From Thiothrix eikelboomii (GTDB taxonomy: Bacteria; Pseudomonadota; Gammaproteobacteria; Thiotrichales; Thiotrichaceae): a stretch of DNA of 64,000 nt. The notes under the pieces were generated by a model, which worked only from the letters and a program-made list of their open reading frames with translations, did no database searches and was not told the origin of the DNA. Location of the stretch: the NCBI RefSeq assembly GCF_900167255.1, contig NZ_FUYB01000006.1, positions 62,001 through 126,000 on the forward strand. Direction: 5' to 3'. A program made the translations under genes and the position numbers. This document shows, piece after piece, positions 36,925-46,432 of this stretch; within the stretch, counting starts at the first letter, position 1; every line of letters begins with the position of its first letter.

Positions 36925-38496
36925 TTATTGGGCGCGTGGGTGATGTTGCATCCAAAGATTCAGATATTCTAAAACGCCGCGACTATCAATTTCATGTTTG
37001 TTGTCGCGTAAAGCCAGATTAGCCAGCTTCATCGCATCATTGCCATCGGAGTTGACTGCGTAAACATCAGCCCCCGCTTTTAATAAATTAATTAAGGCTA
37101 ATTTATGTCCAAAGCGAGCAGCATGATGCAAAGGTGTCCAATTCTTCACCGTTACAATATTTGGATCAACGCCAGCCGCTAGTAAAGTCGTGACCGCAGA
37201 GGTTTGCCCAGTAGAGGCTGCTGCATGCAGCGGCGTTTCTCCTTGAGCATTTCGATAGTTAGCATAGCTTGGCACTTTAGCCAATACCGCAATCCATGCT
37301 AAATCCCCATCTAAAGCTGCATCAAAGGTTTTTTTGCCAAATCGACCTGAAGGGTCAGTTGCTCCTGAGCGAACTAAGATATTTGCAATATCTAAGTTAT
37401 TATTATTAATAGCTATCGTTAGAGGGGTGACACCACTAGCTGAGTAATTGACATCAGCCCCTAGTTTAATCAGCTGCGGAATTTTATCGGCTTCACCGCG
37501 CTCAACTGTCTGGAACAGGGCTTTACCGAGAACACCACCATCCGCTGTTGCACCCCCTGCGATTAAAGCGCCTGCCATGCCAAAATCACCCCGATTTAAA
37601 GCAAGCGAGAGGGCTGATTCGCCATCCTTAGCGTAATTGGGATTGGCTCCCATTTTTAGGAGGTTAGCGACTTTTTCGCGCTCGCCTTGCTCAACCGCAG
37701 TAAACATGACACGACCTAAATCGTTGGGATCGCGTTGTGCACCTGCGGCTAGCAAAATACCAATTAAACCAATATCACCATTGCGTGCAGCGATGGATAA
37801 AGGCGTAACTTCACCTTCCGAGTAATTGGCATTCGCACCTAATTTAATCAGATTATTCACCCGATCACGATCTTGCATTTGCACGGCTTTGAGCAGAGCA
37901 CGCCCTAAAACGCCCGCATCATTGGGTGCGCCACTTTTCATTAATAAATAGGCAATACCCGTATAGCCCCCATCAACCGCCATCTGTACCAGCTCTTGAG
38001 TTGGCTTAGCCCCTTGATTAATAAAGTTTTTAGCTTGGTTATAATCACCTTGAGTGATCGCCGCTTGTAAGCCATTAGAGAGGCGGTCTTCATTAGCTTG
38101 AGCTTGATCACGTTTAGCTTGTTCTGCCGCTAAGCGCTCTTGTTGAGCCTTTAGTGCAGCTTGTTGTGCAGGATTTGCACCCGACCCAGTAACATTCGCC
38201 GGTGTTGCGGGGTTATTGGCGATTGCCGGTGTGCCATTGGCTGCAGGGGTAGTTACCGCTTGCTGAGCCAATTCTTCCCACTGTTTAACATAAGCTTGTG
38301 CTTGAGCCGCTTCAGCGGTTTTGCCTTCTTTAGTTAAGCGGGCGGCCTCTTGTTTCCATACACTAATTTGTGCCTCAGCTTCAGCCGCAGTTTCTGCCTG
38401 AGCCAGCGTTGCCCAAGTGAAAATGGCTAAACTTAAAAGCACCAATGAATAATTCTTAATCAAACAAAAATTCCTGCCCTCAAGCGGAAAATTCAT
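36925..38496 (-). CDS. secreted ankyrin-repeat protein
   Basis: 523 residues from the ATG at 38496, with GGAGAC seven bases upstream; earlier in-frame starts lack this and would bury the signal peptide. Signal peptide to about residue 34 (TLAQA), then an Ala/Gln/Glu-rich coiled-coil region (35-150), then ankyrin repeats. Three consecutive ~63-residue units (LGxxLxxAV...LIKLGAN-x-NYS...TPL...GA) are followed by two classical repeats (TPLHAAASTGQ, TPLHHAARFGH). Expected to be a periplasmic or envelope protein-binding scaffold; partner unknown. Confidence 0.88.
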   Translation of the reverse strand: MNFPLEGRNFCLIKNYSLVLLSLAIFTWATLAQAETAAEAEAQISVWKQEAARLTKEGKTAEAAQAQAYVKQWEELAQQAVTTPAANGTPAIANNPATPANVTGSGANPAQQAALKAQQERLAAEQAKRDQAQANEDRLSNGLQAAITQGDYNQAKNFINQGAKPTQELVQMAVDGGYTGIAYLLMKSGAPNDAGVLGRALLKAVQMQDRDRVNNLIKLGANANYSEGEVTPLSIAARNGDIGLIGILLAAGAQRDPNDLGRVMFTAVEQGEREKVANLLKMGANPNYAKDGESALSLALNRGDFGMAGALIAGGATADGGVLGKALFQTVERGEADKIPQLIKLGADVNYSASGVTPLTIAINNNNLDIANILVRSGATDPSGRFGKKTFDAALDGDLAWIAVLAKVPSYANYRNAQGETPLHAAASTGQTSAVTTLLAAGVDPNIVTVKNWTPLHHAARFGHKLALINLLKAGADVYAVNSDGNDAMKLANLALRDNKHEIDSRGVLEYLNLWMQHHPRAQ

Positions 38497-38772
38497 ATAA
38501 AGTCTCCATACAATATTTCCTGATTGGGGTTTCGAGCTCATTTGGCCCATCAGATCGCAAATTACCCAAGCCTGTTTTTGCAGATCCATTCAGAAGTCAC
38601 CACGGCGGTGATGATAGCAATAGCGTTTCCCCATATTCAATCGCTAGCTAGCAAAGATCGTTCGTTTAGAGCAAGAAACACTCAAAAAGGCCCAAGGTTT
38701 CTTAATAACTAGGGACGACTCACTAAGCATAATGCTGCTACAATCATAGCTCAATACCTAAAAAATGCTCAG

Positions 38773-39840
38773 ATGATACTGAATCGCTATCTGTTCAAAG
38801 AAATTGCTCTTAATTTCACGGCAACCCTCTTGGTTCTATCGCTCATTATTGTGGGTAATACCTTTGTGCGCTTACTCGCGAGTGCTAGTAGTGGTGATCT
38901 ACCTTTAGATCTCTTAGGCAATATGTTGCTGTTTGGGTCGTTAAAAAATTTATTACGTTTAATCCCGGTGGCCTTGCTCATTGGCATGATGCTGGCATTT
39001 AGTCGTTTGTATCGTGATTCAGAGATGGTGGCTCTAGGCGCTTCAGGTGTCGGGCCTAAAGAGTTTTATCGAGCCATTTTTAGTTTTGTATTGCCACTGA
39101 CAGTATTGATGGCAGTCGCCGTCTTTATATTTTCGCCACAGTTAGAAGTACAAAACCAAGCCCTACGCAAAGAAATGTATCAACGCCCCGAAGCTGCCGG
39201 TATTCCGCCCGGTCAATTCGTGACAGCGGGTAATAAAACCAATAATTATACCGTCTTAGCGGAAGGTATTGATGATTCACGGACGGTCATGGAGCGTTTT
39301 TTTATTCGTGTACAAGACGGGGCGAATGAAATTTTAGTCTGGGCGCAATCGGCTATTTTGTTTGTGGATTCCGCCACCGGTGAACGCTTTTTGCAAATTC
39401 GCGATGGTTATCGCTATGAAAATGATGCTGAGCGTGGCGGTATGTCGATTATTCACTTTAAAGAGCATGGAGTGCGGATTCCTTTACGGTCGTTTACGCG
39501 CTCAATCAGTATTGAAAGCGTGTCGACTTTAGAGCTGTTAGCCGTTGCCTCCCCTGCTAATCAAGCTGAATTACAATGGCGCTTGTCGATTGTACTGTCT
39601 ACTTTAGTTTTAGCCTTGCTGGCTTTTCCCCTAAGTTATACTGCGCCCCGGCAAGGGCGGTTTAGCAAAATAGCCGTCGCTATTCTCTTATATGGTTTAT
39701 ACGCAAATGTGCTCGCTATGCTCCGGGGGATGATGGAGCGCGGTGAGTTGCCCGCTTGGATTGGCATGTGGTGGGTGCATATTCTAATGGTGGTTTTGGC
39801 ATTTTGGCTGTTGCGTAAATACTATGGAAAGCCCGCATGA
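38773..39840 (+). CDS. lptF: LPS export permease LptF
   Basis: 355 residues, YjgP/YjgQ family, six membrane helices with a periplasmic jellyroll domain between helices 3 and 4. Starts MILNRYLFKEIALNFTAT as is typical; GNMLLFGSLKNLLRLIPVALLIG and FSPQLEVQNQALR are family signatures. With LptG and LptB it extracts lipopolysaccharide from the inner membrane. Stop overlaps lptG by four bases. Confidence 0.95.
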   Translation: MILNRYLFKEIALNFTATLLVLSLIIVGNTFVRLLASASSGDLPLDLLGNMLLFGSLKNLLRLIPVALLIGMMLAFSRLYRDSEMVALGASGVGPKEFYRAIFSFVLPLTVLMAVAVFIFSPQLEVQNQALRKEMYQRPEAAGIPPGQFVTAGNKTNNYTVLAEGIDDSRTVMERFFIRVQDGANEILVWAQSAILFVDSATGERFLQIRDGYRYENDAERGGMSIIHFKEHGVRIPLRSFTRSISIESVSTLELLAVASPANQAELQWRLSIVLSTLVLALLAFPLSYTAPRQGRFSKIAVAILLYGLYANVLAMLRGMMERGELPAWIGMWWVHILMVVLAFWLLRKYYGKPA

Positions 39841-40904
39841 AACTACTCGTAAGCTATCTTTGGAAAAATCTACTGTTAAGTATCTTAATGACTTGGTTGT
39901 CATTGAGCTTACTGTTTGCTTTATTTGATTTTTTAGCCGAATTAGGGGACACCAAAGTCGGTACTCGCTACGGCGTATTGCAAGCTTTGCTGTATGTAGT
40001 TTATAGCTTACCGCGAACTTTATATGAAAACTTTCCTTATGCAGCTTTGATTGGCAGTTTGATGGGTTTGGGTAATTTAGCGGCAAATAGTGAAATTACT
40101 GCGATGCGGGCGGCGGGCTTTTCAATTCGGCAAATTGTTCTGACCACTTTAAAGCTGGGTTTGGTATTAAGTTTATTAGCGTTTGCTTTGGGTGAGTGGG
40201 TTGTGCCGCGTGCAGAGGCCTATGCAGAAAACTTTAAAATTCGTAGTTTGCAACAAGAACTCTCTATTTCTGAAGAAGGGGTCTGGCTGAAAAATGGCAA
40301 GCAACTGATTCATATTGATAAAGTTTGGTCAGAGGCGAAAGTAGACGGTTTGGCTATTTATGAGGTGGATGAGCAAGTAGGCGGAATCAGTCGTATTCTT
40401 AAAGCAGCACATGCTGAGCGGCAGGGGGAGAGTTGGCAGTTGCAGCAAGTAGTTGATCAATATTTAAGTAAAAGTGGGGTGGAGCTGGCTCGACATGAGC
40501 AGTTGCTGTTGAAGGATATACTGCCGAGTAAAATTTTGAGTTTAGCAACGGTCACGCCCGAGCAACTCGCGGCACGGGAGTTGGCAGAGTTTATCCAACA
40601 TCAACGCGATAATGCGCTCAATACCGACCGCTTTGAGTTGGAATATTGGAAGCATTTCACAACCCCCTTATCGACTCTCGTGATGCTAGTACTAGCTGCA
40701 CCTTTGGTCTTCGGTTTTCAAAGGAATGCAGGGGCTGGGCAACGGATTTTTATTGGTATTTTGATTGGGATTAGTTATTTATTATTAGATCGGATCATTG
40801 GGCGTACTGGTTTAGTCTATGGTCTGCCCCCTTTGTTATCAGCGATACTACCGATGTTGCTCTTTTCTGCTTTAGGTTTATTGATGCTAGGACGAGTACG
40901 ATAG
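39837..40904 (+). CDS. lptG: LPS export permease LptG
   Basis: 355 residues, partner of LptF with the same topology. Marks are LYENFPYAALIGSLMGLGNLAANSEITAMRAAG and the closing DRIIGRTGLVYGLPPLLSAILP. Translationally coupled to lptF through ATGA, as in most Gammaproteobacteria. Confidence 0.95.
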   Translation: MKLLVSYLWKNLLLSILMTWLSLSLLFALFDFLAELGDTKVGTRYGVLQALLYVVYSLPRTLYENFPYAALIGSLMGLGNLAANSEITAMRAAGFSIRQIVLTTLKLGLVLSLLAFALGEWVVPRAEAYAENFKIRSLQQELSISEEGVWLKNGKQLIHIDKVWSEAKVDGLAIYEVDEQVGGISRILKAAHAERQGESWQLQQVVDQYLSKSGVELARHEQLLLKDILPSKILSLATVTPEQLAARELAEFIQHQRDNALNTDRFELEYWKHFTTPLSTLVMLVLAAPLVFGFQRNAGAGQRIFIGILIGISYLLLDRIIGRTGLVYGLPPLLSAILPMLLFSALGLLMLGRVR

Positions 40905-40921
40905 GAATAGAGGTGACAACG

Positions 40922-41359
40922 ATGCATATTGAGGCCTTGACTGCGAATTCTGAATTAGAAGGGCTAGTGGATTTATGCCAGTTGCCTAGCGATGATCTTT
41001 ATAACCCGGCTTTACAGTTTTTTGGGATTAAACGGGCGGGTAAGTTGATTGCTGTCATTGGTTTAGAGTCTTATGAATCGGTGGCTTTGCTACGGTCTTT
41101 AGCGGTTTTACCTGATTACCGAGGACTCGGTTTGGCACGAAGATTAGTCAGTTTTATGGAGGTGCAAGCAGCTCAGCAAGGTGTGCAAGAGCTGTATTTA
41201 TTAACCACCACGGCGAGTAATTTTTTTAGAGCCTTGGCGTATCAGCTTACTGAGCGCAGCCAAGCACCTGACTGCATTCAGCAAACGGCTCAATTGATTG
41301 GTCTTTGTCCGGCTTCAGCTTTATTGTTAAGGAAGCAGCTGCCCATCAGGACTGGCTAG
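40922..41359 (+). CDS. ArsN2-like GNAT acetyltransferase
   Basis: 145 residues from the ATG at 40922 (GAGGTG upstream). GNAT fold: VALLRSLAVLPDYRGLGLARRLV is the acetyl-CoA loop. YLLTTTASNFFRALAY, the APDCIQQT helix and the terminal LCPASALLLRK match ArsN2, described as an arsenic-resistance acetyltransferase. No ars genes lie in the window, so the true substrate is open. It is 18 bases after lptG and overlaps ampG convergently. Confidence 0.75.
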   Translation: MHIEALTANSELEGLVDLCQLPSDDLYNPALQFFGIKRAGKLIAVIGLESYESVALLRSLAVLPDYRGLGLARRLVSFMEVQAAQQGVQELYLLTTTASNFFRALAYQLTERSQAPDCIQQTAQLIGLCPASALLLRKQLPIRTG

Positions 41360-42915
41360 GTCGGCTGAGTGAGTTTGCTTTGATCTAACTCTAAAAATTT
41401 AGTGGCGATCAACACTAAGCCAATCACCGGTAAACCAATTAGGGTAGTGAAAATAAAAAAGCTAGGATAACCAATGGCATCGACCATCGTCCCAGAGTAG
41501 CCCCCCAAAACTTTGGGAAATAAAGACATGAGTGAGCTAAAGATAGCGTATTGAACGGCGGTAAAAGAAACACTGGTCAGTGCAGATAGGAAGGCCACAA
41601 AGGCAGCACTGGCAAACCCAGCGGCTAAATTATCAGCGATAACGGCTAAATAGAAAACCGGAAGATTATGTCCACTCACGGCCAAGAGCACAAACACTAA
41701 ATTGGTTAAAGCAGCTAAAATCGCCCCCCACAGCAAGCTTTTCATGACGCCAAATTGGGTCGCAAACAAGCCACCGAATACCCCTCCAAGTACACTAACG
41801 AGCACGCCCACGGTTTTGACTGCGGTAGCAATTTCTTGTTTGGAAAAATCTAAGTCCTGATAAAACACATTGGAAGCTGCACCGAGGACAATATCGCTAA
41901 TTCGATAAAAGCCGATCAAGACTAATAAAAATGTGGCTGTTTTTACGCCATAGCGTTTGAAGAAATCAGCGATTGGGGCAATCCAAGTTTCAATTGCAAT
42001 CGCTCGGTCGACTAATCCAGCACGTACTAGTAGATACCCGACTGCAAAAGCCACCGCGACGGCTAAGGCAAAACGGAGGGCTTCTAATAAAAAGCCTGTT
42101 AATACGCCACCATCTGTGCCTGCTTTCAAATGAGTAAAGAGCGCATCGGTGAGGAAAAAGGTCAAGACAAAGGCAGTAACTGTGCAAGCAAACACTAGTA
42201 CTAAGCGCAAGTAGTCATGAGTCGTGTAATGCAGGCTGCTGGGTTTATGCTTAGGCTCAGGAATGACGAAGGTTGTGAGCACGCCCACCAACATGATGGC
42301 GGCCATAATAAAATAAGTCCAACGCCAAGCGGTGTAGACATAATGGCCTTTTTCTGAACCAAACTGAGCGGCTAAATATAAAGCGCCTGCCCCCGCTACA
42401 ATCATGGCAACTCGATAGCCGACAATATAAGTCGAGGACATCAGGGCTTGTAGACGTGTCTCAGCCGACTCAATGCGATAAGCATCAATCACAATATCTT
42501 GGGTAGCAGAAGAAAACCCCAATAGCACCGCTGCAAATGCCATGAGCGTTAAATTATTTTTACTTAAAGCGGGGTCAATGCTGCCCATCGTGACAATCGC
42601 GAGCATGATCAGGGCTTGTGATAACAAGAGCCACGCTCGCCGCTTACCTAAACTGCGTGTGAGCAAGGGCAAGGGTAATTTATCAATTAAAGGTGCCCAG
42701 ACAAATTTAAATGAATACCCCAAAGCAGCCCAACTAAAAAAGGTGACTGCTTTTCGTTCTACTCCAGCCTCGCCGAGCCACAAGGATAAGGATGAAAAAA
42801 TTAATAAAATCGGAATGCCAGCTGAAAAACCTAAAAACAACATGGTTAGCACTCGCGCATCTAAAAAGTTGCGCAAGGTCTCACGCCAACTTGGTGTGGT
42901 AGTCGTTTCAGTCAT
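41356..42915 (-). CDS. ampG: AmpG-like muropeptide permease
   Basis: 519 residues, about 14 helices, MFS/AmpG type. The N-terminal FLGFSAGIPILLIFSSLSLWL and the GFSSATQDIVIDAYRIE segment are diagnostic. It imports GlcNAc-anhydroMurNAc peptides for cell-wall recycling. No ampD, ampR or beta-lactamase gene is adjacent. Confidence 0.93.
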   Translation of the reverse strand: MTETTTTPSWRETLRNFLDARVLTMLFLGFSAGIPILLIFSSLSLWLGEAGVERKAVTFFSWAALGYSFKFVWAPLIDKLPLPLLTRSLGKRRAWLLLSQALIMLAIVTMGSIDPALSKNNLTLMAFAAVLLGFSSATQDIVIDAYRIESAETRLQALMSSTYIVGYRVAMIVAGAGALYLAAQFGSEKGHYVYTAWRWTYFIMAAIMLVGVLTTFVIPEPKHKPSSLHYTTHDYLRLVLVFACTVTAFVLTFFLTDALFTHLKAGTDGGVLTGFLLEALRFALAVAVAFAVGYLLVRAGLVDRAIAIETWIAPIADFFKRYGVKTATFLLVLIGFYRISDIVLGAASNVFYQDLDFSKQEIATAVKTVGVLVSVLGGVFGGLFATQFGVMKSLLWGAILAALTNLVFVLLAVSGHNLPVFYLAVIADNLAAGFASAAFVAFLSALTSVSFTAVQYAIFSSLMSLFPKVLGGYSGTMVDAIGYPSFFIFTTLIGLPVIGLVLIATKFLELDQSKLTQPT

Positions 42916-43090
42916 GAATACAAATGCCTATTGATTGTGAGGAGGGCTAGTAAACGCCTAGCGCCTATTTGCTGTACGTGCATCATCAACGAAAGCATAA
43001 AACCTGTCACCTATTTTTGATCCTTTCCATGTCGGCAATGGATATTTCGCGTTATCATGCCGAACTTTTCTAGGTGTCAGGAGCTAATCC

Positions 43091-43879
43091 ATGCAGAGTG
43101 ATTTACTGAATTATGTACCCGCTGAGGGGATGCTGCGTGAGCGCGTGCTGTTAGTCACGGGGGCTGCAATGGGTATAGGGAAGGCAGTTGCTCTGCAATA
43201 TGCGCGTTTTGGTGCCACAGTCATTTTAGTGGATAAGCAAGATCACATGTTGGAGGCCGTGTATGACGAGATCCTTGCAGCCGGTTATCCTAAGTCAGTG
43301 ATTTGCCAATTGGATTTATTAACAGCCACGGCGGATGCTTATCATAGTTTAGCCTTGATGATTAAGCAGGAGCTTGGGCGTTTAGATGGTCTGTTGCTGA
43401 ATGCAGCGTGGTTGGGGGCTTTTATGCCAGTGCGCCAGCATGATTTGGACTTGTGGACGAAGATGCTACAAATTAATTTGCAGGCTAATTTCTTATTAGT
43501 CCGTGCCTGTTTACCGCTCCTAGAAAAATCCCCCGATGCAGCGATTGTCTTCTCTACGGACACGACTGATCGTGCCTATTACGGTGGGTTTGGGGTAAGT
43601 AAGGCGGCGATGAATGCATTGTGTGACATTTTGGCACAGGAATATGATCATCAACCTTTTATTCGAGTGAATCGGATTCATACTGGCCCTGTGCGTACTA
43701 GTCTTCGGGTCTTGAATTTCCCTGGTGAGCATGTCGATAGCAATGTTGGCCCTGAGGCTGTGGTCGGGCCGTATTTGTATTTTATGGGGCCGGATGCAGG
43801 TCAGCGCACAGGTGAGGCTTTGCAGTTAGCCAAAATTCCCGCTGATTTTCATTGGGCTGGCGAGCAAGGCCAAGGTTAA
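43091..43879 (+). CDS. YciK-like short-chain dehydrogenase with altered catalytic Tyr
   Basis: 262 residues, SDR family, closest in pattern to E. coli YciK. The NAD(P) loop is VTGAAMGIGKAV; Asn104 lies in LNAAWLG and Ser155 in VFSTDTTD. The catalytic YxxxK reads Phe167-G-V-S-Lys171, so the proton-donating Tyr is replaced by Phe (YciK has YAASK). Neighbouring Tyr163/Tyr164 might compensate, or the protein may not be an active oxidoreductase. CAGGAG precedes the start. Two bases separate it from cmoA, suggesting one operon. Confidence 0.85.
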   Translation: MQSDLLNYVPAEGMLRERVLLVTGAAMGIGKAVALQYARFGATVILVDKQDHMLEAVYDEILAAGYPKSVICQLDLLTATADAYHSLALMIKQELGRLDGLLLNAAWLGAFMPVRQHDLDLWTKMLQINLQANFLLVRACLPLLEKSPDAAIVFSTDTTDRAYYGGFGVSKAAMNALCDILAQEYDHQPFIRVNRIHTGPVRTSLRVLNFPGEHVDSNVGPEAVVGPYLYFMGPDAGQRTGEALQLAKIPADFHWAGEQGQG

Positions 43880-43881
43880 GC

Positions 43882-44619
43882 ATGGCAACTGAGTCTACAC
43901 GCGATCAAATTTTTGCCCAAACGCAGCAAGTCGTCGATTTTGCGTTTACGGCGGCGGTTGCTGATGTATTTCCTGATATGGTGCGCCGCTCTGTACCGGG
44001 ATATGAAACCGTGATTAGCCAGCTAGGGGTGTTAGCAAGGCATTATGCCCAAACGGATAGCACTATTTATGATCTAGGCTGTTCACTCGGTGCAGCTACG
44101 TTAGCGATGGCGACTCAAGTTAGGCAACCCGGTGTGCAATATATTTGCGTGGATAATTCTGAAGCGATGATTCAGCGCTGTGAGCAGCGTTTGCAGCGTC
44201 AATTGCCAGTTGCTAGCTTCCAAACCTTGGTGGAGGATATTTGCCAAGTTCCGATGCAGCGAGCTTCTATTGTTGTACTCAATTTTACCTTGCAATTTAT
44301 TCAGCCTGCCGCTCGCCAAGCCTTAATTGAACGGATTTATCACGCTTTATTGCCGGGTGGGGTGTTGATTCTTTCTGAGAAAATTAAATTCGCTGAGGCG
44401 GATCAACAGGCTTTAATGACCGAGCTATATCTGGAGTTTAAACGTGCCAATGGTTATTCCGAGCTAGAAATCAGTCAGAAGCGTTCTGCTTTGGAAAATG
44501 TTCTGATTCCTGACACGTTGGCGGTTCACCACGAGCGGTTACAACGGGCGGGTTTCAGTCAAAGCTTGGTCTGGTTTCAGAATTTTGTATTTGCTTCGAT
44601 GATCGCGGTGAAGGCATGA
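43882..44619 (+). CDS. cmoA: carboxy-SAM synthase
   Basis: 245 residues from the ATG at 43882. Converts SAM and prephenate to carboxy-SAM, the donor for tRNA wobble uridine modification (cmo5U34). SAM motif DLGCSLGAATLAM, QFIQPAARQALI and the N-terminal RDQIFA / FDERVAxVFPDMVxRSxPGY-type pattern (here VADVFPDMVRRSVPGYE) are diagnostic. Overlaps cmoB by ATGA. Confidence 0.96.
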   Translation: MATESTRDQIFAQTQQVVDFAFTAAVADVFPDMVRRSVPGYETVISQLGVLARHYAQTDSTIYDLGCSLGAATLAMATQVRQPGVQYICVDNSEAMIQRCEQRLQRQLPVASFQTLVEDICQVPMQRASIVVLNFTLQFIQPAARQALIERIYHALLPGGVLILSEKIKFAEADQQALMTELYLEFKRANGYSELEISQKRSALENVLIPDTLAVHHERLQRAGFSQSLVWFQNFVFASMIAVKA

Positions 44620-45611
44620 GTGCTTGGCTCGATGCCCGTTTTGAGGCTTTATATCAGGACTTAGCCCCCACTCGCTTGGCTGCTTGGTTAGCCAACTTGC
44701 CCCAGCAGGTGCAAACGAGTTTATACGCAATGCCCCACGGTAAACGCGAATTCTGGCTACAAACTTTGGAACAATTGCCGCCATTAACCGCCACTAGCTG
44801 CGATTTTAAGCAAGCAACGGTACGCATTGGCCAAGCAGCGGATGTGAGTGCAGCCCAAAGTGCAGCTTTACGCCAAGCCTTAGAGGTGTTTATTCCTTGG
44901 CGGAAAGGTCCGTTTGAGGTGTTTGGTATTCCGATTGATACTGAGTGGCGCTCTGATTGGAAGTGGGCGCGAGTCGCTCCACATTTGTCCCCTTTGCAAG
45001 GGCGTTTGGTGCTGGATGTCGGTTGTGGCAGTGGTTATCACTTGTGGCGGCTATTCGGTGCTGGGGCGCAGCAAGTTATTGGGATTGATCCGAGTTTATT
45101 TTTCCTCATGCAGTTTCAACTGATCAAACACTATACCCATCAGCCGCCTGTGCATTTCTTGCCTTTAAAAAGCGAGGATTTGCCCGATTTTCAAGGTAAG
45201 GGGTTTGATACGGTACTGTCAATGGGCGTGTTATATCATCGGCGCTCACCCTTAGAGCATTTGCAAGAGTTGAAAAATGTGCTGCGAGTAGGGGGCGAAT
45301 TAGTGCTAGAAACTTTGGTTGTCGAAGGGAATGAGCGCACTATGCTGATGCCAGAAGATCGCTATGGCAAGATGCGAAATGTGTGGTTTATCCCTTCGGT
45401 TGCTCTGCTTGAGCTTTGGCTGCGGCGTTTAGGCTTTGAACAGATTCGGACAGTGGATTTGACTCCGACCACGACAGCTGAGCAGCGTGCAACTGAATGG
45501 ATGCGTTTTGAATCTTTACAGGATTTCTTAGATCCGCAGGATCAGTCCCGCACGATTGAAGGTTATCCAGCACCGTTGCGGGCGGTGATAATTGCTACAG
45601 CTCCTAAGTGA
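44616..45611 (+). CDS. cmoB: tRNA U34 carboxymethyltransferase
   Basis: 331 residues. Uses the carboxy-SAM from CmoA to carboxymethylate 5-hydroxyuridine at tRNA position 34. Signatures are PWRKGPFEVFGIPIDTEWRS, LVLDVGCGSGYH and SMGVLYHRRSPLEHL. Coupled to cmoA by a four-base overlap. Confidence 0.97.
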   Translation: MSAWLDARFEALYQDLAPTRLAAWLANLPQQVQTSLYAMPHGKREFWLQTLEQLPPLTATSCDFKQATVRIGQAADVSAAQSAALRQALEVFIPWRKGPFEVFGIPIDTEWRSDWKWARVAPHLSPLQGRLVLDVGCGSGYHLWRLFGAGAQQVIGIDPSLFFLMQFQLIKHYTHQPPVHFLPLKSEDLPDFQGKGFDTVLSMGVLYHRRSPLEHLQELKNVLRVGGELVLETLVVEGNERTMLMPEDRYGKMRNVWFIPSVALLELWLRRLGFEQIRTVDLTPTTTAEQRATEWMRFESLQDFLDPQDQSRTIEGYPAPLRAVIIATAPK

Positions 45612-45677
45612 TCTGGGCAAGTAGGCAGAAGGCGAGTAGATTATTAATAGTCTTGATCAAAATAATATGGAAGGATT

Positions 45678-46373
45678 GTGAACGCACAGCTTAATCAACT
45701 TGGCTTTATGGCAGCGGTTGGTGACTCTCGGAATCGCTTACAGCATCAATTGTGTCAGCAGATGGCGCAGGCTTATCAGCGTTTTTGTCAAAGCTGGAAT
45801 CAATTATTGCCAGATCCCTATTTGCGGGATGGTGGGCGTTATCGTTTGCGTCGCTATTCAGTGTTCCATTGGCAACAAGGTCGGTTGCAACAGTTGCCTC
45901 ATGAGCCACATTATCAATCGAGCTATCATAATGCGGTACATGGTGGCTTTAATCGTCATTTTCGTGCTTGGCTACCGACAACTATCGCTAATCCGGTGTT
46001 TAAGCGTTTGATCGCATGGTCGGTTGAGCAATTTAGTGCTAATCCTAAGCAATTATGGCGGATTCAGGCTCATCAATTTCGGATTGTCGCTTCGGCCTTG
46101 GAAGAGGGTAGACCCACTCCAGAAGGTGTGCATAAAGATGGTGCAGATTATATTCTGATCATGTTATTGGCGCGGCATAATGTCCAAGGTGGGGTGAGTT
46201 ATATTTATAACAATCAGATGCAAGCTCTGCAGCAATACACTTTAAACACGAGTACGGATCTATTGTTAGTGAATGATCACAAGGTCTATCATGGGGTAAC
46301 GCCCATTTTACCAGAAGATAAAAATCAACCCGCGTGGCGTGATGTCTTGGTTCTTACTTTCCATCGACAATAA
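45678..46373 (+). CDS. 2-oxoglutarate/Fe(II) dioxygenase, IDO-like family
   Basis: 231 residues with a GTG start preceded by AAGGA. The family includes amino-acid hydroxylases such as Bacillus isoleucine dioxygenase. Iron ligands fit His152-x-Asp154 (GVHKDGADY) and His205 (VYHGVTPI); the strand GGVSYIY and the segment RYRLRRYSVF are typical. The substrate, probably a free amino acid, is not readable. It stands alone after cmoB. Confidence 0.85.
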   Translation: MNAQLNQLGFMAAVGDSRNRLQHQLCQQMAQAYQRFCQSWNQLLPDPYLRDGGRYRLRRYSVFHWQQGRLQQLPHEPHYQSSYHNAVHGGFNRHFRAWLPTTIANPVFKRLIAWSVEQFSANPKQLWRIQAHQFRIVASALEEGRPTPEGVHKDGADYILIMLLARHNVQGGVSYIYNNQMQALQQYTLNTSTDLLLVNDHKVYHGVTPILPEDKNQPAWRDVLVLTFHRQ

Positions 46374-46397
46374 GTCTAGCCTGAGGTCGTGCGCTGA

Positions 46398-46432
46398 ATG
46401 TGCATATTGGATGTGCATATTGAATGTGCATC
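46398..46432. repeat. 13-bp tandem repeat
   Basis: ATGTGCATATTGG, ATGTGCATATTGA and ATGTGCATCA begin at 46398, 46411 and 46424, a strict 13-base period in the intergenic region upstream of the DUF533 gene. Spacing is just over one helical turn; could be regulator sites or simple duplication. Confidence 0.7.

Noticed and set aside
37448-37825. Two plus-strand open frames inside the ankyrin gene
   Set aside because: They repeat because the ankyrin repeats do; Ser/Pro-rich composition is typical of antisense frames.
38497-38772. 276-bp gap before lptF as a site for a small RNA
   Set aside because: Only a 5-bp stem (TCACC/GGTGA) is visible and no promoter-terminator pair; nothing to support an RNA gene.
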